DNA from: Patescibacteria group bacterium
Lineage (GTDB): Bacteria; Patescibacteriota; Patescibacteriia; WFTA01; S139-112
NCBI GenBank assembly: GCA_015485715.1
Contig: WFTA01000001.1
Span: 1-13,671 of the forward strand
Reading direction: 5' to 3'
Length of the DNA stretch: 13,671 nt
This document shows positions 6,300-13,050 of the stretch, piece by piece (position 1 is the first letter of the stretch; every line of letters starts with the position of its first letter). Both the position numbers and the translations under genes were made by a program. The notes beneath the pieces are model-generated. The model had not been told where the DNA came from. It made no database searches and was given only the letters and a program-made list of their open reading frames with translations.

Positions 6300-7401
6300 T
6301 TATTCTGTATTACTCTTATGCTTTAAAAAGTCTTCAATAAATCCGTCTAAATATCCGTCTAAAACTCTATCTGGATCTTTTTCTTCATAGCCTGTCCTGT
6401 GATCTTTGACCAATTTATATGGATGAAGTATATAGGATCGTATCTGCCTGCCCCACGCATTTTCAGTAAATTCTCCTTTAAGCATCTTTTTTTCTTCTTC
6501 CTGTTTTAATTGATAATATTTCTCAATCCTGCTTTTGAGTATTTTAAGTGCCTTCTCTTTGTTCTGAAGCTGGGATCTTTCGCTCTGTACAGATACAGTG
6601 ATGCCTGTTGGCAAGTGTACAATTCTGACAGCAGAATAATTTCTTTGTACATTCTGACCTCCCGGACCACTTGACAGATGTGCTTCTATTTTCAAATCCT
6701 TTTCATTTATATCTACCTCTATATCTTCTATTTCCGGCAATACCTCTACATAAGCAAAAGATGTATGCCTTGCTTTGTCAGCATCAAAAGGAGACAGTCT
6801 GACAAGCCTGTGCACACCCATCTCTCCTTTCAAATATCCATAGGCATATCCGCCTTCAATATCCAAAACTGCAGACTTTATACCTGCTTCCTCCCCCTTT
6901 GATATATGAACTATTTCGTATTTGAAACCTTTTCTCTCACAAAATCTGGTATACATCCTCAAAAGAATCTGGGCCCAGTCTTGTGCATCTGTGCCGCCTG
7001 CTCCTGCATGAATAGATAAAATGGCAGACCTTTGATCATACTTATCATTCAAAAAAACAAAAAGTTCAAGGTCTGCAAGTTTTTTATCCACATCGTCAAG
7101 TACTTTTCTTATCTCATCCCTAATTCCTGAATCATGCTGGGTAAAATCCTCCTGCAAGAATTCAGCCACCTCGCAAAGCTTGGACTCCATTTCTTCAAAA
7201 TCTGAAACAATCCTCTTTAAAGATGATACTCTGGATGAAACTTTCAAAGCCTTATTCCTGTCCTGCCAAAAATCACTATCCGACATCTGGTCTTCTAATT
7301 CTAAAATCTCCTGCTTTTTCTGAGGCAGGTCAAAGATATTTCCTAAGATCTTCAAGCCGCGCCTGAAGATCTTTTAGTTTATCATCAAGATTTTCCAGCA
7401 T
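6300..7401 (-). CDS. prfB: Peptide chain release factor 2, with programmed +1 frameshift
   Basis: RF2 recognises UGA and UAA stop codons on the ribosome and triggers release of the finished protein. Reading starts at ATG 7401 (MLENLDDKLKDLQARLEDL), meets in-frame TGA at codon 24 (7332-7330), and must slip +1 there to continue to the stop at 6300. The joined product is 366 residues, against 365 in Escherichia coli. In that numbering the anticodon-like SPF tripeptide is at 203-205 (VRLSPFDADK) and the catalytic GGQ at 247-249 (SSGPGGQNVQR). The conserved AGAGGTDAQDW lies at 132-142. A simple reading from TTG 7355 would omit the true N-terminus. The start lies one base after the htrA stop (TAA-T-ATG) and the end abuts the comEC start. 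Regulation: autoregulatory, since low RF2 favours the frameshift (known for the family). Confidence 0.96.
7329..7347 (-). promoter_or_regulatory. prfB programmed +1 frameshift site
   Basis: On the minus strand the site reads CTT AGG AAA TAT CTT TGA C. It has the classic parts: slippery CTT, in-frame TGA followed by C (a weak termination context), and an upstream AGG that can act as an internal Shine-Dalgarno at the usual distance. In E. coli the stimulator is AGGGGG; here it is AGGAAA, so the pairing with 16S rRNA is shorter. After the slip, TTTGAC is read and decoding continues with Asp-Leu-Pro. Confidence 0.95.
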
Positions 7402-7402
7402 A

Positions 7403-8638
7403 TTATTTTTCTTTAAACTCACCAAGCTCGACTTCTACCTCTTTGATATCTCCATCGTGATAGACTTTCAGCTTCACTCTGTCACCCGGCCTGTATCTTG
7501 CAAGTATACGGGCAAGAGAATGGCCTTTATCTATTTTCTGTCCGTTTACTTCAAGAATAATGTCATTTTCCTCAAGGCCAGCCTTATCTGCAGGAGATCC
7601 CGGAACAACTGCCAACTCACCTCTCCTCCTGCCCCTTACCAGCAGAGCGCCATAGTCATACTCAAGATCGTTCATTCTGGCTATCTCTTCATTGAGAAGA
7701 ATATATCTTACACCAAGATAAGGCCTTACAATTCTGCCATACTTTTCAACAGATTCTATAATTCTTTTTGCTTCATTGATCGGTATTGCAAAACCTATAG
7801 ACTGACCTCTCACTGAAACTGCTGTATTTATTCCTACTACCTTTCCTGATAAATCTATTAGCGGTCCTCCAGAATTGCCGGGATTAATAGCTGCATCTGT
7901 CTGAATAGCTTCTTCTATTATTTCAGAACCTCCCTCTCCTGCTGCAGCTATTGTTCTTCCAACTCCTGATACAACTCCCTTAGTCACTGTATTTCTAAAT
8001 TCACCCAAAGCATTTCCTATGGCAATTACTGTCTGTCCTATTTTGACTTTATCAGAATCTCCAAGCTCAAGCGTTGGAAAATTGTCTCCGTCAATCTTAA
8101 CCAGAGCAAGATCAAGTACAGGATCTCTTGCCAAAACCTTGGCATCATATTTTGTTCCATCATTTAAAAGCACTGTATACTCAGCCTCCTCATCAGCTAC
8201 TACATGTTTATTGGTAAGGATAAGGCCGTCTTTAGATACCAAAAATCCTGTCCCTGCTCCGACTTCTCTTTTTTCCCTTTCGGGCTCCTGCTGCGGCAAC
8301 TGGGGAAAGAAAAACTCAAATCCCGGAAAATCAAAGAAAAAGTCACGGGGGAAAGGGTTGTTTAATATACGCGGCAACTCCTTGGTAACTATTATACTTA
8401 CTACAGCAGGTTCTGCTCTGCTTACTACATCTATTACCTGATCTTCTTCAGATACGACTTTTACATTTTCTACTTCCTTTTTGTATACAGGTGGTTTATC
8501 TGCCGGGATATAATATTCGTATATATAAGGAGATAAAAATGATACTGAAAATATACCACCTATCATTCCCAAAACAAAAGAGGATATAGTCAAAACTAAA
8601 ACAAACTTCCTTGTTTTGTTTATCTTCATATTTATCAC
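7403..8638 (-). CDS. HtrA/DegP-type serine protease with one PDZ domain
   Basis: A 411-residue envelope protease of family S1C, which degrades or refolds damaged exported proteins. One membrane anchor at residues 11-36 faces the enzyme outward. A linker rich in Pro/Phe (89-121) follows. The trypsin-like domain shows GAGTGFLVSKDG, catalytic His145 (LTNKHVV), Asp176 (DPVLDLALVKI) and Ser256 (NPGNSGGPL). A single PDZ domain covers about 308-405, with GSPADKAGLEENDIILEVNG. One PDZ domain fits the DegS/HtrA-like rather than DegP architecture. The GTG start at 8638 overlaps the upstream stop (GTGA), while an ATG three codons later (8629) is an equal choice. The neighbouring small membrane proteins suggest a shared envelope role, but no direct link is visible. 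Specific symbol withheld because degP, degS and degQ cannot be told apart here. Confidence 0.93.
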   Translation of the reverse strand: MINMKINKTRKFVLVLTISSFVLGMIGGIFSVSFLSPYIYEYYIPADKPPVYKKEVENVKVVSEEDQVIDVVSRAEPAVVSIIVTKELPRILNNPFPRDFFFDFPGFEFFFPQLPQQEPEREKREVGAGTGFLVSKDGLILTNKHVVADEEAEYTVLLNDGTKYDAKVLARDPVLDLALVKIDGDNFPTLELGDSDKVKIGQTVIAIGNALGEFRNTVTKGVVSGVGRTIAAAGEGGSEIIEEAIQTDAAINPGNSGGPLIDLSGKVVGINTAVSVRGQSIGFAIPINEAKRIIESVEKYGRIVRPYLGVRYILLNEEIARMNDLEYDYGALLVRGRRRGELAVVPGSPADKAGLEENDIILEVNGQKIDKGHSLARILARYRPGDRVKLKVYHDGDIKEVEVELGEFKEK

Positions 8639-8934
8639 TTTGAATTCAGTAATTTTTCTATTTGGTTTATAATATCAGAACCTGTATTTCCTTTCTCAGG
8701 TGTAGAAGACAAAAGCTCTCTATAAGGCTGAGTAATCTGCCTAATAAGTGGAGGAAGATATATAATTGCAAGTATTATAGGAGCTACCACCACTATAAGA
8801 TAAATAGTTGATACAACCCTCCCCCATAGGATATATTTTCTGGTCTTTTCAGAATTTTTTAAAATAACCTGCAACAATCTCTGATTTTCTTCCAAAAGCT
8901 CTTCAATCCTGTCTTTTCTATGTAAAGAATCCAT
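8635..8934 (-). CDS. Small single-span membrane protein, unknown function
   Basis: A 99-residue protein I do not recognise by function. Residues 8-30 are a Leu/Glu-rich amphipathic, probably coiled-coil helix (RIEELLEENQRLLQVIL). Residues 38-63 form a strong membrane helix ending IIYLPPLI, and a short polar tail follows. It has the best ribosome binding site in the operon: GGAGG ten bases before ATG 8934. Its TGA stop overlaps the start of the HtrA-type protease by four bases, so the two proteins are probably made together, which suggests a membrane partner of the protease. That suggestion rests on gene order only. Confidence 0.8.
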   Translation of the reverse strand: MDSLHRKDRIEELLEENQRLLQVILKNSEKTRKYILWGRVVSTIYLIVVVAPIILAIIYLPPLIRQITQPYRELLSSTPEKGNTGSDIINQIEKLLNSK

Positions 8935-8987
8935 AACCTCTTTTCCTCCATATAATAATTAATTCAAAAGTTATTTAACAATATGTT

Positions 8988-9566
8988 TTATTGATTACTC
9001 TGCTCCTCTTTATATCTTGCAATAGCCTGTACTACCTGACTATCAGGTGATAATTCCTGCCAGTATAAAATGTGATCTCTGTTTATTCTCATATAATCTT
9101 TTGGTCTGTGTAATTCTGTTCCAAATTTGATAAGAGTTAGTCTTGGCGGCTGAGGCTGAGGTGCGGGTATGACCTGAGTTTCACCATCTCCTTCCTGATT
9201 CTGGACTGGTAGCTGGGGTTGTACCTGTTGTTGTATTTGAAGGTAGTATATATCTCTCAAAACAGGATATTGAGACTCTATGTTCTCAAGTTTTCCAAAA
9301 TACACCTGACCACTTGTCAAAAACACTGCATACCAAGGCCCTGTTTCTGCTATAAACTCCTCTACTTTTTGTTGTTGTTTCTGTTCAGGAGATTTAAACA
9401 CCCCAAATTTATCCAGAGCACCCAAAACAACTATTATCAATATAAGAACCATTGCAAAATACAACCATCCTCTATAAGAAGATTTTTTATTTTGGTTTTT
9501 ATTGTATTCTGATTTGTTGTCTTCTTGGGATGGACTTTGTTGTAAATTGTTATTTAAATCGTTCAT
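8988..9566 (-). CDS. Membrane-anchored protein of a family recalled from Patescibacteria
   Basis: A 192-residue protein. An Asn/Gln-rich cytoplasmic N-terminus (1-32) precedes one membrane helix (34-51). An external domain (about 74-185) follows, with WYAVFLTSGQVYFGKL, DIYYLQ, a Gln/Pro-rich insert (111-140), LIKFGTELHRPKDYMRI and a C-terminal helix. I associate the pattern of a "QVYFGKL" strand followed by "LxKxGxELHxPxDxM" with small uncharacterised proteins of CPR genomes; this is memory, not a search. ATG 9566 has AGGGAAAGGG just upstream. It is the first gene of the leftward operon, directly after the promoter at 9640-9648. Function unknown. Confidence 0.82.
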   Translation of the reverse strand: MNDLNNNLQQSPSQEDNKSEYNKNQNKKSSYRGWLYFAMVLILIIVVLGALDKFGVFKSPEQKQQQKVEEFIAETGPWYAVFLTSGQVYFGKLENIESQYPVLRDIYYLQIQQQVQPQLPVQNQEGDGETQVIPAPQPQPPRLTLIKFGTELHRPKDYMRINRDHILYWQELSPDSQVVQAIARYKEEQSNQ

Positions 9567-9578
9567 ATCCCTTTCCCT

Positions 9579-9596
9579 ACAGGTATAAATACCTGT
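9579..9596. promoter_or_regulatory. Palindrome in the leader of the operon's first gene
   Basis: ACAGGTATAAATACCTGT, eight-base perfect arms around AA. It lies between the promoter and the ribosome binding site of the 192-residue protein. The tight centre favours a protein-binding operator over an RNA hairpin. No repressor gene is visible nearby. Confidence 0.45.
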
Positions 9597-9639
9597 TTAA
9601 TTTTAATAAAAATAAAAAATAAATTAGAACTCAGTATAT

Positions 9640-9648
9640 ATTATAGCA
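9640..9648 (-). promoter_or_regulatory. Extended -10 promoter of the leftward operon
   Basis: On the minus strand TGC-TATAAT: the -10 box is at 9645-9640 and the TG extension at 9648-9647. No good -35 hexamer is present at 17 bases (CAGTGT), as is common for extended -10 promoters. It would drive the whole run of five genes down to comEC. Transcription would start near 9634. Confidence 0.6.
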
Positions 9649-9666
9649 TATTACACAAAAATACAC

Positions 9667-9675
9667 TGTGGATAA
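9667..9675 (-). promoter_or_regulatory. Perfect DnaA-box sequence at the operon promoter
   Basis: On the minus strand TTATCCACA, the consensus DnaA box. It lies at roughly -33 to -41 relative to the expected start and so overlaps the place of the -35 element. Only one box is present; no cluster and no dnaA/dnaN genes, so this is not an origin. A chance match in AT-rich DNA is possible. Confidence 0.35.
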
Positions 9676-9742
9676 ATAAAATACCATCAAAAATAGCAAT
9701 GATGACAATATAAACTATAAATAAATTTTGTATTAAGTCCGA

Positions 9743-10543
9743 TTATCCGGACCAAAAATGTTTAATTATCAGCTTAAATAAAAGGTTTTCTTGATCTTTT
9801 AAGGATAAGGTTCTGTGGTTGTATCTCCAGACATATTCTCCAAGGTATAAATACAGCTTATCTCTCTTTATTCCACCTTTAGCAGAGAGTTTTCTTTTTA
9901 AATATCCCCAGAACCCTTCCAAACCATTGATATGGTTTCCTTTTTTGTCAGAATATTCATTTTTGGAATGATCAACTAATCTATGGACATATCCTTTGGC
10001 AGCAATACCTGTATATCCGCGCCATTTATCTGAACAAACAACAGAGCCTTTTTTGACTTTTTTCTGAATGATTGGCTGCAGATCTTTAGCTTCTATTCCT
10101 GCAACTATTTCAGCATAAATCTTTCCTTGTCTGCAGAGGATTCCAAATATTGGTTGTTTTAAGGTGCCTCTGCCTCTTTTAATTTTGTTTAATTTTACCT
10201 TATTTTTAATATTTTTGTTTTTTCACTTACCGCCTATATATGTTTCATCTACTTCTACAATTCCTTCAAATACATCTGGAATATTCTTAGTCATCTCTTC
10301 CCTGATTATGGTTAGAATTTTTAAGAGTTTGTATTTGGATATGTTAACCCTTTCTATAATAGTATTGGTTGAATGTTCAAGGACAAATTCTGATATTATT
10401 TGTTTTAATATTTTTTTAGATATTTTAATTTTTCCTTTGTTTAAGGAAAACTTCCTTAAACATTTAGAGAATTTAAACCTTTTATCCTTTAGTTGCCATA
10501 GTTTTGTTTTGGTTTGGCAATATGGGCAAAGTTTGGTTTGCAT
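9743..10543 (-). pseudogene. IS1595-family transposase broken by one in-frame UGA
   Basis: Read without a frame change from ATG 10543 to TAA 9743, this gives 266 codons with a single TGA at codon 107 (10225-10223). Part one (residues 1-106) holds the N-terminal zinc ribbon and ends at VDETYIGGK, which carries the first catalytic Asp99. Part two continues in the same frame: GRGTLKQPIFGIL, then CSDKWRGY with Asp172, then HINGLEGFWGYLKRKL with Glu209, and the typical WRYNHR end. This is the ISXO2-like DDE fold of IS1595. The zinc ribbon is damaged too: C6-P-Y-C9 is intact, but the second pair reads F25-S-K-C28 where C-x-x-C is expected. The long AT-rich stretch after the stop (KNKNIKNKVKLNK) also looks relaxed. 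Part one alone lacks two catalytic residues, so the copy is most likely inactive. Confidence 0.9.
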
Positions 10544-10569
10544 ACAACAAATTTATCATATTTGGTCCG
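9748..10569 (-). mobile_element. IS1595-family insertion sequence, about 820 bp or slightly longer
   Basis: The broken transposase is framed by inverted repeats: CGGACCAAAAATG at 9748-9760 and, on the other strand, CGGACCAAATATG at 10569-10557 (12 of 13 match). Weaker similarity continues outward on both sides (AAGTCCGATTATC versus AAGTTTGAAAAAA), so the true ends may lie about 13 bases further out. The transposase stop codon falls within or beside the left end. I could not find an 8-bp target duplication, so the exact ends are open. It sits between the leftward operon promoter and the 3' end of the surface-protein gene and does not visibly interrupt a gene. Confidence 0.75.
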
Positions 10570-10646
10570 TTTTTTCAAACTTTACCCTTAATACATTACC
10601 CAGTATATACATACACTGTGTTAGGTTTAGAAAAGAATGAAACAAA

Positions 10647-13022
10647 TTATCTGAATTTAACATTTGGAGTTAATCTTGCAGAATTTACTGTAAAAGTTCC
10701 TGCAGATGAAGCAGAACAATTAGCATTATCATCACACACAAATACATAATAATCCAATGTCTTTCCCTGATCAGAGTACGGAACATCATGTTTAAATAAA
10801 AGTGGACTGCTTGTTGTAAACGCAGTTGACGTTGCCCAAAAGCCGCCGTCGCAGTTTTGGTTAGTCAAAGAGTTGGTTTTACATATTTTAACTTTTACAT
10901 TTTCGCCGGCATCAGGATCTGACCAGTCAACAGCAAAAACAATAGTCCTGCCGGGGTCAACAGGATCAGGTGCATCTATTACTGAAATCACAGATGGTGT
11001 ATTGTTTCCTTCGACTACAAAAGTTCCGCTGGAAGACGTAGAACAAAGACCCCCATCATCACAGACAAATGCATAGTAATTATTTGTTCCTACATCACCT
11101 GCCTGTGTTACATATGAAATATTTTCAGGATCAGCAGTTGTAAACGCAGTTGACGTTGCCCAAAAGCCGCCGTCGCAGTTTTGGTTAGTCAAAGAGTTGG
11201 TTTTACATATTTTAACTTTTACATTTTCGCCGGCATCAGGATCTGACCAGTCAACTGAAAAAGTGATACTGTTTCCCGCAAGGACAGGATCAGGAGAATC
11301 TGAAACAGATACAACAGAAGGAGGATTGTTAACAGATGCAGCCTTAAATGTGGCAAGAGAAGCCAGCCATGGTGCAGATGCACCAAGAGTAAATGTAGCA
11401 TTATATGTTCCTGTTGCAGATACGATCTGATCTTCAGTTGCTGTCTTACCTGCTGCACCTACAAGCTCTCTTAAAGTGTAACCTGTGCCTGCTGTAATAG
11501 TGGTAGGATCGGTCTCTGCACCACAGGAGGCAAACAAAAGCGCATCTGCCTGCGTGGTAGTTACAGATCCTGTATCACACACAGTTGATGATCCTGTTGC
11601 AGACGTAACCTGATCCAGAGAATTAGAAGTGGCAATACCTGAATACTCATGTATGAGTAGATGGGCTCCACTGACTGAAGCAGAAAAAGCGACAGTTACA
11701 GTATTTGCACCACCTGCAATATTTTCTGCATAAAACATTTGTCCTCTGGATCCTACTCCAGTAGTTGGACCAACAGCTGTTTGATATGTATTACCATTAG
11801 AATCAGATACAGAAGCGGTAATGGTGGTACCAGCCCATCCGGCAACAACAATTATCAGATTCCCTGCTGTATTATTGGAAGCAAATGAAGCAGATAGACT
11901 AGTAAGGTTTCCTCCGTTGGTGCTTATACTTTGAACATATGATATAGCATCACCTGCTATCTGCCATCTTCTGGACTCTTGATATATAATATTGCCGTTT
12001 TCCTGCATCAAGACAGGACCCAGTAGATAAAACTCAGGAGCAATATTGGGGGCATCAAAAGTATAGGAAAGATCTATCTGATCATTCTTATTCAATGATA
12101 CTTCCCAAATAATTTTACCTTCCTCTACCCTCCCCGGCAAGTTGTCAAATTTGGTTATAGTAAAGCCATCAGGAATCTGCTCTATGATCTGCCCCTGAAA
12201 ATCAACAGAGGCAGTAATAGTCAATTTCATTTCATATTCAGCATATGGCCAGATACGGGTCGGTCCCTTTCGCTCTATAATAAATTTGGGGGATATGGAG
12301 TCAACCTTGACGTAATCCTGTATAGTCCATGTACCATTTTCTGTCTCAGCTGACAAGAAAAACTTGTAAATTCCTGTTTCCTTAAATTGATAATAAGTAT
12401 AATAATCAGGATCTTTGAGGACATTATTGGGCCCACAGGCAGGATTTTTTACAACCCTATCATCTGTAGTTAATATTTCTGTGTTGCCTGAAGGTGTCTG
12501 TATTTTTAGATTAAGATCAGCACCACAGATAGTATCACCTCTGTCATCCAATACTGCCATCTGGATATATGCTTTTTCTTGAGGTCTATAATATGCTTTA
12601 TTAAAATTCATAGCAAGCACACCCCATAGAAAATCCTGAGAAAAATCTCTTATACCATCAGGTGTTTTTATCCTGCCTGATACTTTGTATCTGCCCGGAC
12701 GCATCATTCCTTTTTTAGGATTAAACACAATTTCTGCATTTCTATCTTTATTCAGCTTCACATCTATATCAAACATATCATCTAATACTCTATCATTTTC
12801 AGGGTTTTGAATAATCACATCTTCAATTTCTATATCCTTCTCACTGTAAACTTTTCCTGATTTTAAGTCTATATAAATACGGGGAGTATCCGAAGCTGCA
12901 AATGCTGGCAGGACAGGCGATACTGTCTGATTTTGTTTTTCAGGTTTATATACAGTTAAGATCCCTATTCCTAACAAAACAACAACTACGACTAAAAAAA
13001 TAATTTGTTTTATAAATTTCAT
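10647..13022 (-). CDS. Exported multidomain surface protein with Cys-rich repeats
   Basis: A 791-residue protein. An N-terminal hydrophobic segment (residues 5-24) followed by AFAAS suggests export by Sec, cleaved or anchored. Residues about 45-345 look like consecutive beta-sandwich domains: MG2-like text (GVLAMNFNKAYYRPQEKAYIQ) and then a segment with PDGFTITKF and DLSYTFDAP, like DUF11 adhesin domains. Residues 359-565 form a Ser/Thr/Gly-rich secreted beta domain (SDSNGNTYQTA, GGANTVTVAFS, LLIHEYSG). From 567 come two repeats of period 108 residues, each with SDPDAGENVKV, CKTNSLTNQNC, FWATSTAFTT and FVCDD. The end is LTPNVKFR. The start ATG 13022 has no clear Shine-Dalgarno sequence and lies 28 bases after the upstream surface gene, so the two are probably cotranscribed. 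Role likely adhesion or cell envelope; no enzyme motif seen. Confidence 0.88.
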   Translation of the reverse strand: MKFIKQIIFLVVVVVLLGIGILTVYKPEKQNQTVSPVLPAFAASDTPRIYIDLKSGKVYSEKDIEIEDVIIQNPENDRVLDDMFDIDVKLNKDRNAEIVFNPKKGMMRPGRYKVSGRIKTPDGIRDFSQDFLWGVLAMNFNKAYYRPQEKAYIQMAVLDDRGDTICGADLNLKIQTPSGNTEILTTDDRVVKNPACGPNNVLKDPDYYTYYQFKETGIYKFFLSAETENGTWTIQDYVKVDSISPKFIIERKGPTRIWPYAEYEMKLTITASVDFQGQIIEQIPDGFTITKFDNLPGRVEEGKIIWEVSLNKNDQIDLSYTFDAPNIAPEFYLLGPVLMQENGNIIYQESRRWQIAGDAISYVQSISTNGGNLTSLSASFASNNTAGNLIIVVAGWAGTTITASVSDSNGNTYQTAVGPTTGVGSRGQMFYAENIAGGANTVTVAFSASVSGAHLLIHEYSGIATSNSLDQVTSATGSSTVCDTGSVTTTQADALLFASCGAETDPTTITAGTGYTLRELVGAAGKTATEDQIVSATGTYNATFTLGASAPWLASLATFKAASVNNPPSVVSVSDSPDPVLAGNSITFSVDWSDPDAGENVKVKICKTNSLTNQNCDGGFWATSTAFTTADPENISYVTQAGDVGTNNYYAFVCDDGGLCSTSSSGTFVVEGNNTPSVISVIDAPDPVDPGRTIVFAVDWSDPDAGENVKVKICKTNSLTNQNCDGGFWATSTAFTTSSPLLFKHDVPYSDQGKTLDYYVFVCDDNANCSASSAGTFTVNSARLTPNVKFR
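10813..10931 (-). repeat. 119-bp perfect repeat, copy nearer the C-terminus
   Basis: Identical over 119 bases to 11137-11255, at an offset of 324 bases (108 codons, one domain period). It encodes residues 698-737, VDWSDPDAGENVKVKICKTN and the following WATSTAFTT part. Identity includes silent positions, while the rest of each repeat has diverged. Confidence 0.97.
11137..11255 (-). repeat. 119-bp perfect repeat, first copy in reading order
   Basis: Encodes residues 590-629 of the surface protein. It is the exact twin of 10813-10931. The related block in the upstream gene (about 13230-13320) differs at many bases, so the identity is confined to the two repeats of this one gene. Confidence 0.97.
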
Positions 13023-13050
13023 ATCTGAATAATCTAATAATAATTATCAC

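Noticed and set aside
6300..7355. prfB starting at TTG 7355
   Set aside because: The first eight codons of that frame are the out-of-frame reading of the frameshift cassette. The ATG at 7401 plus the slip gives the full-length family product.
9600..9742. Replication origin at the AT-rich gap with a DnaA box
   Set aside because: There is only one DnaA box and no dnaA, dnaN, gidA or rpmH neighbours.
7332..10225. Possible recoding of UGA as glycine, as in some candidate phyla, given in-frame TGA in prfB and in the transposase
   Set aside because: UGA ends the 450-residue gene and the 99-residue gene at sensible places, RF2 is present, and reading through the prfB TGA in frame soon hits another stop instead of joining the RF2 sequence.
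9727..10600. Target-site duplication and the inverted GTATTAAG word at the IS ends
   Set aside because: GTATTAAG occurs in inverted, not direct, orientation and at unequal distances from the two ends. No direct 8-bp duplication was found by eye.
10164..10749. Plus-strand open frames across the IS and the surface-gene end
   Set aside because: They are antisense to a recognisable transposase and a recognisable surface protein and show no family features of their own.
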